From Acidimicrobiia bacterium (GTDB taxonomy: Bacteria > Actinomycetota > Acidimicrobiia > IMCC26256 > JACDBD01): a stretch of 12,742 bases of DNA. This document shows positions 1-4,973 of the stretch, piece after piece; the stretch's first letter is position 1; every line of letters begins with the position of its first letter. The position numbers and the translations under genes were made by a program. Below the pieces are notes generated by a model. The model was not told the DNA's origin, searched no databases, and saw only the letters and a list, made by a program, of their open reading frames with translations. Location of the stretch: NCBI GenBank assembly GCA_031177445.1, contig JAPSGP010000048.1, forward strand, positions 1 to 12,742, given 5' to 3'.

Positions 1-1154
1 GACGGCCGCCTCGGGCGGCTGCGAACGAGGCCTTTCGTGCTGACGGGCCCGTCGTCGATGTCCAGACCCACTTCGTCGATCCCGGTCGCTGGAACAGTGC
101 CGCGGGCGCGGCGTTGACCGGGTTCCTACAGATGGCCGACCCCGAGCGGTGGGACGACGGCGTCGACCCGCGGCTGATCGATGCCGCTGCGTGGGCGAGC
201 CTGGTGTTCGGAACGAGCGAGACCGCGATCGCGCTGCTCACCTCGACACCGGGAACCGCGGCGCACAACGTGTTGACCAACGAGCAGATCGCCGCTGCCC
301 GCGACGTCGTCGAACGGTATGCAGGGACCGGCCGGTTGCTGACTCACGCCATCGTGCATCCCAACGTGGACCGTCGTGAGCTCGAGGGCATGGCAGCGAT
401 CGCCGACACACTCCGTCCGTCGGGATGGAAGTGCTACACGCTGTGGGGCCCGCCGACGGCCGCCTCGCCCACTGGAGGCTGGTTCCTCGACGACGAGGAG
501 ATCGGTTTCCCGTTCCTCGAACGGGTGCGTGCGCTCGGTCCCCGCGTCGTCGCGGCCCACAAGGGGCTGAGTGGTCCTGTCCCGGATGCGGCGATGCCCG
601 CGGCCTCGCCGCGTGACATCGGACCGGCGGCGGCGGCCTTCCCAGATGTCACGTTCGTCGTCTACCACTCGGGATACGAGCGCGATCCCGACGGCCAAGA
701 GGGCCCGTACCGAAGGGGCGGCGTGGGTGTCGATCGCCTCGTCGAGAGCCTCGTGCGCGCCGGCATCGGGCGCGACGGAAACGTCTACGCGGAGCTCGGA
801 AGCACGTGGTTCCTGATGCTTCGCCGGCCGCTGGAGGCCGCGCACGTCCTCGGCAAACTGCTCGTCGCGCTCGGCCCCGACCGGATCCTGTGGGGCACCG
901 ACTCGATCTGGTACGGCTCGCCCCAGCCGTTGATCGACGCGTTTCGCGCGTTCCAGATCCCGGAACCGCTCCAGGAGCGCCACGGGTATCCGGCGCTCAC
1001 GCTGGACGTGAAGGACCGGATCCTGCACCGGAACGCATGCGCCGTGTACGGCGTCGACGACGAAGCCCTATGGCGCGCCGCGGGCGCGAGCCCGGCTTGG
1101 GTGACGAACGGTGCGGCCGAGCTCCAACGCCTGCTCGATGGTGACAGCGGCTGA
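1..1154 (+). CDS. Amidohydrolase-2 family metal-dependent hydrolase (5' end outside window)
   Basis: This is a TIM-barrel amidohydrolase of the ACMSD-like amidohydrolase-2 group, a cytosolic family of hydrolases and decarboxylases. The reading frame (codons from base 3) is open to the left edge, so the true start lies upstream; an internal TTG at 114 would remove the first metal motif. Visible family marks are VVDVQTHFVDP on strand 1 (bases 51-83), a strand-5 histidine in VVAAHKG, a strand-6 histidine in VVYHSG, and the strand-8 aspartate in ILWGTDS (bases 883-903). The usual HxH of strand 1 reads QTH here, so one canonical ligand is replaced by glutamine. The MOSC gene follows after 50 bp on the same strand and may be co-transcribed. 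The fold assignment is firm. The substrate is unknown, and I see no hint of it beyond a general link with aromatic or xenobiotic catabolism in this family. Confidence 0.85.
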   Translation, partial: RPPRAAANEAFRADGPVVDVQTHFVDPGRWNSAAGAALTGFLQMADPERWDDGVDPRLIDAAAWASLVFGTSETAIALLTSTPGTAAHNVLTNEQIAAARDVVERYAGTGRLLTHAIVHPNVDRRELEGMAAIADTLRPSGWKCYTLWGPPTAASPTGGWFLDDEEIGFPFLERVRALGPRVVAAHKGLSGPVPDAAMPAASPRDIGPAAAAFPDVTFVVYHSGYERDPDGQEGPYRRGGVGVDRLVESLVRAGIGRDGNVYAELGSTWFLMLRRPLEAAHVLGKLLVALGPDRILWGTDSIWYGSPQPLIDAFRAFQIPEPLQERHGYPALTLDVKDRILHRNACAVYGVDDEALWRAAGASPAWVTNGAAELQRLLDGDSG

Positions 1155-1204
1155 GTACGGGAATTCGCTGGCTCGCGACCTCGCCACCGGGCAAAGCTCC
1201 GCGC

Positions 1205-1759
1205 ATGAACCATCCCACGACCGCTGAGCTCGAGGCCGGGCTCGACGACGTCCGGAGCTCACCACGCGACGAGGGGCGGGTCGAGCTCGTCGTCCGGCGC
1301 CCGGCCGTCGACGAGCGCGAGGTGCTAGTGGAGGGGTCGCTCGACACGACCGACGGGTTGGTCGGCGACACGTGGCGCGTGCGGGGAAGCTCGAGCACAC
1401 CCGACGGGCTCGCCCATCCGCTGGCACAGCTGAACGTTATGAACGCCCGCGCCGCGGTCCTAGTGGCTGGGGGAGACACCGACCGCCGGCCCCTGGCGGG
1501 CGATCAGCTCTACGTCGACCTCGATCTGAGCTACGACAACGTCCCGCCCGGCACGCGGCTCGCGGTGGGGACGGCTGTGATCGAGGTCACCGAGAAGCCG
1601 CACCGGGGCTGCGCCAAGTTCGCCGCCCGCTTCGGCAAGGACGCGCTGCGGTTCGTCAATTCGCCCGCCGGCCGCGAGCTCAACCTGCGAGGCGTGAACG
1701 CGCGCGTCGTCGTGCCCGGCACCGTTCGTCCCGGCGACCCGGTGCGGAAGCTCCTTTGA
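1205..1759 (+). CDS. MOSC domain-containing protein
   Basis: The 184-residue protein matches the MOSC (molybdenum cofactor sulfurase C-terminal) family in its stand-alone bacterial form. The diagnostic segment KPHRGCAKFAARFG lies at residues 131-144, with the family's conserved cysteine at position 136. It is followed by DALRFV, then LRGVNARVVVPGTVRPGD at 161-178, which is the usual closing beta structure. MOSC domains are thought to handle sulfur or bind molybdenum cofactor; stand-alone members mostly lack a defined reaction. The ATG at 1205 is chosen because the frame agrees with family length, although no clear Shine-Dalgarno precedes it. It may share a transcript with the upstream amidohydrolase (50 bp gap). 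The family call is firm; the reaction is unknown. Confidence 0.88.
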   Translation: MNHPTTAELEAGLDDVRSSPRDEGRVELVVRRPAVDEREVLVEGSLDTTDGLVGDTWRVRGSSSTPDGLAHPLAQLNVMNARAAVLVAGGDTDRRPLAGDQLYVDLDLSYDNVPPGTRLAVGTAVIEVTEKPHRGCAKFAARFGKDALRFVNSPAGRELNLRGVNARVVVPGTVRPGDPVRKLL

Positions 1760-1787
1760 TGCGTTCATAGCCGCGAAGCGCTCGCGC

Positions 1788-2075
1788 GTGTGCACGCCGC
1801 TTTCGAGGCGGCGTTACGGGCTGGCCGAGGGCATGCGGCTCCAAGCCGCCGAGGGCCCGAGCACGACTCCGGCTGCACCGGACCCGACGCTCGACGAGCA
1901 AGGCGACCGCCAGATGCGGACGGCGCTGCTCCAGCTCCTGCGCGATGCCGTCGCCGCCAACAAGCGGGTCGAGGTTCTGGAGCGGCAGCTGTCGATCCAG
2001 GCGGCCCGGCTCGACGAGCTCACCCGCCACATCGCCCGCCTCGAACGGACGAGACGGCGCGGCTCTGCGACCTAG
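1788..2075 (+). CDS. Small coiled-coil protein, function unknown
   Basis: I do not recognise a family. The frame codes for up to 95 residues from GTG 1788, or 80 from ATG 1833; neither start has a well-spaced Shine-Dalgarno, although GAGGG sits very close to 1833. Codons across 1910-2060 nearly all end in G or C, as in the neighbouring genes, which supports coding. The first half is rich in Pro, Ala and Thr. Residues about 44-87 (from GTG) form one amphipathic helix with regular Leu/Val/Ile spacing and many Arg, Glu and Gln residues, typical of a short coiled coil. There is no signal peptide or membrane segment. It follows MOSC by 28 bp and ends convergently with the phosphatase gene. It may be an oligomerising accessory protein, but this is inference. 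Confidence 0.5.
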   Translation: MCTPLSRRRYGLAEGMRLQAAEGPSTTPAAPDPTLDEQGDRQMRTALLQLLRDAVAANKRVEVLERQLSIQAARLDELTRHIARLERTRRRGSAT

Positions 2076-2698
2076 AGGCCGTTCCAGACCAGGCGCGGCA
2101 TGTCGAGGAACCGGCTGGCGCCCACGATGAGCGGATTCGGCCGGTCGTCCCCGCCACGGGCGGCAAACCAGATCTGCTCGAGCGACGGTGGCCCGACCGA
2201 GAGGTTGGTCAGGAGCGAGCCGGGCCCGCTGTGCTGTCCGGTGCGCCCGTGGTACGCGGCGATCATGGCGCCCGTTCGTCCGACCCCGGCGCTGCAGTGC
2301 ACGAACACCGTGCCCTTGCTCTCGCGCACGACTTCGAGGAACTTGGCGATGTCGGCGTCGCTCGGCAGCTGCCCGTCCCGCATGGGGATGTGGACGACCT
2401 CGATGCCGAGGGACTCGATGAATTGATCCTCGGACGAGCGGCCGCCGGACCGTAGATCGACCTCGGTGACGACTCCCGCTTTGGCCAGGTCCCGGTAGCC
2501 GGCCCGGGACGGATTGGCCCCGCGCCAGACCTTGGCATCGACGACCCGCAGCTTGCCGACGCCGTCGACGCCGGGCACGGAGTCGGCCGCGACCGCCATC
2601 TGGGCGACCGCCGACAGCGACAGGATGGCGAGATTGCCGAGGAGAACCAGGGCCGCCACGACGAGTACCGCGCGGCGGCACCAGCAGAGCATTGCCAC
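2072..2698 (-). CDS. Exported or membrane-anchored tyrosine/dual-specificity protein phosphatase
   Basis: The 208-residue protein is a Cys-based phosphatase. The P-loop HCSAGVGRTG occupies residues 134-143, with nucleophile Cys135 and phosphate-binding Arg141; Asp108 in IPMRDG is the likely general acid. The order of motifs (VWRGANPS, then EVDLRSGG, then the P-loop) is that of compact DSP/tyrosine phosphatases. A positively charged start (Cys-Arg-Arg at 7-9) precedes a hydrophobic stretch at about 10-33 and a possible AVA cleavage site near residue 38. The catalytic domain is therefore probably outside the membrane, either anchored or released. The start is GTG 2698 or ATG 2692, both with only a weak GAG-type ribosome site. 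It follows the PhyH-type gene by 100 bp and could be at the end of that transcript. Phosphatase activity is well supported; the substrate (protein or phospholipid) is unknown. Confidence 0.85.
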   Translation of the reverse strand: MAMLCWCRRAVLVVAALVLLGNLAILSLSAVAQMAVAADSVPGVDGVGKLRVVDAKVWRGANPSRAGYRDLAKAGVVTEVDLRSGGRSSEDQFIESLGIEVVHIPMRDGQLPSDADIAKFLEVVRESKGTVFVHCSAGVGRTGAMIAAYHGRTGQHSGPGSLLTNLSVGPPSLEQIWFAARGGDDRPNPLIVGASRFLDMPRLVWNGL

Positions 2699-2707
2699 TC
2701 AAGCCTA

Positions 2708-2774
2708 GGTGGTTGGCATGAGCCGCCACGACTCAGGGATCGTTGAGGCTTCAACCACCGAATGGGTGGTTGGC
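2708..2774. repeat. Repeat cluster with perfect 8-bp hairpin between PhyH-type and phosphatase genes
   Basis: GGTGGTTGGC occurs at 2708-2717 and again at 2765-2774, each followed within 1-3 bases by TGAGC (2719-2723 and 2778-2782). CAACCACC at 2752-2759 is the exact complement of GGTGGTTG at 2765-2772, giving an 8-bp stem with a 5-base loop. The cluster sits in the 100-bp gap between two - strand genes. It could be a rho-independent-like or processing hairpin after the oxygenase gene, though no T-run follows, or a set of operator half-sites upstream of the phosphatase. The arrangement is plain; the role is inference. Confidence 0.45.
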
Positions 2775-2798
2775 GTCTGAGCGACGCGTGGAAGATCG

Positions 2799-4019
2799 CT
2801 AGGTGACCTCGCTCGGGGGCTGGTTCACGGTGACCGGCGCCGCTTCCCGCACCTCGCGGAGCTTCGCCCGGCCGGCGGCGGCGGCGTCGGCGTCGGGTGC
2901 AGCCAACGAGAAGCTGCTGTACATCACCCGCCGCTCCCGCTCGACCGGCGGCTGCGCCATGTGAAGGGTGCAGCTCAGGTGCATCGTCACGTCGCCGGTG
3001 CGTGTCGGCAGGTCGACCGCGGGCAGGTCGCAGTTCGGTTGCTCGAACGAGGGCCACACCAGCGTGCGGTGGGAGCCGGCGCGCACGCGCAGCTGGCCAC
3101 TGGTGGCGTCGGCGCCGGTGACGGAGACGCCTACGGTCAAGCTGCAGCACTCGTAGGAGTGACGCCCGAGGCTGCAGTCCTTGTGCCACGGCACGTCGGA
3201 GATCCCTTCGACCACGCCGATGGGCTTGAAGAGCGCCTCGATGCGATTGTCGGCGCGCGCTCCCCAGGTGTGGCCGTCGTGCGGGATGTCGGCGAGCTCG
3301 AGGAAGCGCGCGTCCGCGACCAGCGCCGCGGTGGCGGGGGAGCGCTCGTCGAACGCCTGCATCCGCACCAGGCGGCGCTCGCCCGTCGACGTCCCCGCCC
3401 ACCACGACCGCTGATCGCCATCGGAGTACGAGGGTGCGATGGCGTCCATCTCGGCCGAGATCTCCGCCATCTCCTCTTCCGTGAACACTTGCGTGAGGTG
3501 TAGATAACCCGCTTCCTCGAGGAAGTGGCGCATCTCGGCGCGGTCGTCGTCGACGCGAAACGCGCGGTGCAGCTCGAGCGGGCTCCCGTCAGGCGAGTCG
3601 AAGGTGATCGCCCCGGGCGTGTGAATCGGCTCCCCGTCGAGCGCGGCCCGGAGGACGAGCCACCAGTCGAGGAGGTCGTCGAGCCGGCCCGCGGGCTGGT
3701 CGAGGCGGCCGCTCGTCCACAGCCCGACGAACGTCTGCTGATCGCGTGCGAGGTCGTCGAGCTGCTCGCGTGTGACCCGGACGTGCGCGGCACCGGCGTG
3801 GCGGCCGCGGCCGATCGTGACCCGACCGTCGGTCGCGACGAGCGTCCAAGGGTCGCCGTCGACCTCGATCGTCAGCGGCCGGGGATCGAGCCAGTTCGTC
3901 CCGTCGACCAAGGCCTCACCGTGGAGCTCGATGCCGCCGGGGAGCTCGTCGACGAAGAACTGCTCGGTGCCGACGAGGTCGTGCGGGCAGTCGATACGTG
4001 TGCGCAGGTCAACCGTCAT
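2799..4019 (-). CDS. PhyH-family Fe(II)/2-oxoglutarate oxygenase with SCP2-like N-terminal region
   Basis: The 406-residue protein combines two parts. Residues about 45-130 (LTIEVDGDPW...GRLDQPAG...WWLVLRAALDG) have the strand pattern of an SCP2/sterol-carrier-like domain, a weak call. Residues about 155-375 are a phytanoyl-CoA dioxygenase-like (PhyH) double-stranded beta helix. The iron triad is read as H279 and D281 in WHKD and H353 in LHMAQPP, with an Arg at 363-364 as the likely 2-oxoglutarate anchor. PhyH enzymes hydroxylate acyl-CoAs and diverse natural-product substrates in the cytosol. The protein is longer than the usual 250-300 residues because of the N-terminal part. The start ATG 4019 has a good AGGGGG ribosome site at 4028-4033. 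The SDR gene lies 100 bp upstream on the same strand, so hydroxylation followed by oxidation of the alcohol is a reasonable guess. The substrate is not evident. Confidence 0.82.
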   Translation of the reverse strand: MTVDLRTRIDCPHDLVGTEQFFVDELPGGIELHGEALVDGTNWLDPRPLTIEVDGDPWTLVATDGRVTIGRGRHAGAAHVRVTREQLDDLARDQQTFVGLWTSGRLDQPAGRLDDLLDWWLVLRAALDGEPIHTPGAITFDSPDGSPLELHRAFRVDDDRAEMRHFLEEAGYLHLTQVFTEEEMAEISAEMDAIAPSYSDGDQRSWWAGTSTGERRLVRMQAFDERSPATAALVADARFLELADIPHDGHTWGARADNRIEALFKPIGVVEGISDVPWHKDCSLGRHSYECCSLTVGVSVTGADATSGQLRVRAGSHRTLVWPSFEQPNCDLPAVDLPTRTGDVTMHLSCTLHMAQPPVERERRVMYSSFSLAAPDADAAAAGRAKLREVREAAPVTVNQPPSEVT

Positions 4020-4119
4020 CGTCGGATCCCCCTGTCGACTCTCGAAGCCAGCGTAGACCCGACGCCCGCCGACCGACCCGGGTCCACGGGAGGCCGGCCG
4101 CGCTGACCCGCGCGCGCGA

Positions 4120-4917
4120 TCAGTTCGGGCCCGACCCGCTCAACATGGCGCTGAAATAGTCGAGCAGGCCGTCGACGCCCGCACCGTGCAGGGTCATCCC
4201 GCCGTCGACGACGAGGTTCTGGCCGGTGACGAAGCGTGACAAGTCGGAGGAGAGGAACACGACGACGTCGGCGATGTCCTCGGGCTCGCCGATGCGGGCG
4301 AGTGGCGTCTTCGTCACCATGCGCTCGGTCATGCCGTCGAATCCCAGGAGCGGCTCGGTCATGCCCGTGCGGATCATGCCGGGCGAGACGGCATTCACAC
4401 GCACGGTCGGTGCGTACTCGAGCGCCGCGTTCGCCGTCAGGGCGACGACCGCGGCTTTCGCCGCGGAATAGGGAGCCTCGCCGGCCGACGGGCGCGTCCC
4501 GCTGATCGAGGCCGTGCTCACGATGCTGCCCGTGCCGTTCTCGAGTAGGTGGGGAATCGTTGCCTTCATGCCTTGGAATACGCCCCCGAGGTTGACGGCG
4601 ACGAGGCGGTTCCACTGATCGATCGGCCAGTCGTGAATCTGCGACATGCTGCCCGCGCCGGCGTTGTTGAACACGGCGCTGAGCCCGCCGAGCCGTCGAA
4701 CGGCATCGTCGACGGCTTCGCTGAGCGCTTCGAAGTCGGTGACGTCGACCTGGTACGCGAGACCATCAAGCTCGCTGGCGACTGTGTGCGCCGCCGCGCC
4801 GTTGACGTCGAAGACCGCGATCCGTGCCCCTTCGGCGGCCATGCGCCGGCACGTCGCCCGACCGATTCCGGATGCTCCGCCCGTCACGATCGCGCGCTGA
4901 CCATCGAGCAAGCCCAT
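4120..4917 (-). CDS. Short-chain dehydrogenase/reductase (classical SDR)
   Basis: The 265-residue protein is a complete classical SDR, the cytosolic NAD(P)-dependent alcohol/ketone oxidoreductase fold. The cofactor motif TGGASGIG is at residues 12-19, NNAG at 84-87, and the catalytic residues are N109, S137, Y150 and K154 in YSAAK. Asp37 at the end of strand 2 favours NAD(H) over NADP(H). The C-terminal VVDGG motif and PEDIADVV segment are typical. The start ATG 4917 has a GGAGG ribosome site (4924-4928, read on -) six bases away. It is first in the - strand group with the PhyH-type oxygenase and the phosphatase, and is divergent from the ABC permease with 56 bp between them. The family is certain; the substrate is unknown, and 3-hydroxyacyl or secondary-alcohol oxidation would be usual for such relatives. 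Confidence 0.93.
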   Translation of the reverse strand: MGLLDGQRAIVTGGASGIGRATCRRMAAEGARIAVFDVNGAAAHTVASELDGLAYQVDVTDFEALSEAVDDAVRRLGGLSAVFNNAGAGSMSQIHDWPIDQWNRLVAVNLGGVFQGMKATIPHLLENGTGSIVSTASISGTRPSAGEAPYSAAKAAVVALTANAALEYAPTVRVNAVSPGMIRTGMTEPLLGFDGMTERMVTKTPLARIGEPEDIADVVVFLSSDLSRFVTGQNLVVDGGMTLHGAGVDGLLDYFSAMLSGSGPN

Positions 4918-4935
4918 TGCGCGCCTCCGGGCCGC

Positions 4936-4941
4936 ATCGTA
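4936..4941 (-). promoter_or_regulatory. Possible -10 element for the SDR gene
   Basis: Read on the - strand the hexamer is TACGAT, which fits the actinobacterial TANNNT -10 pattern and lies about 19 bases upstream of the SDR start, just before its GGAGG site. No convincing -35 box is present at 16-18 bp spacing. The 56-bp divergent gap must also serve the permease gene. This is a weak call. Confidence 0.22.
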
Positions 4942-4973
4942 GCGAGGCCGCTAGTCGACCATGATGACCATCG

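Noticed and set aside
126..1028. Long open frame on the - strand opposite the first amidohydrolase
   Set aside because: The product is Arg-rich with no family pattern and lies entirely antisense to a clear enzyme gene; long antisense frames are expected at this GC content.
1680..2729. 349-codon - strand frame over the MOSC end, the small gene and the phosphatase
   Set aside because: The phosphatase in another - strand frame has full catalytic motifs; this frame is an Arg-rich shadow.
2263..3405. 380-codon - strand frame overlapping the oxygenase and phosphatase genes
   Set aside because: It overlaps both better-supported genes out of frame and shows only low-complexity Arg/Pro content.
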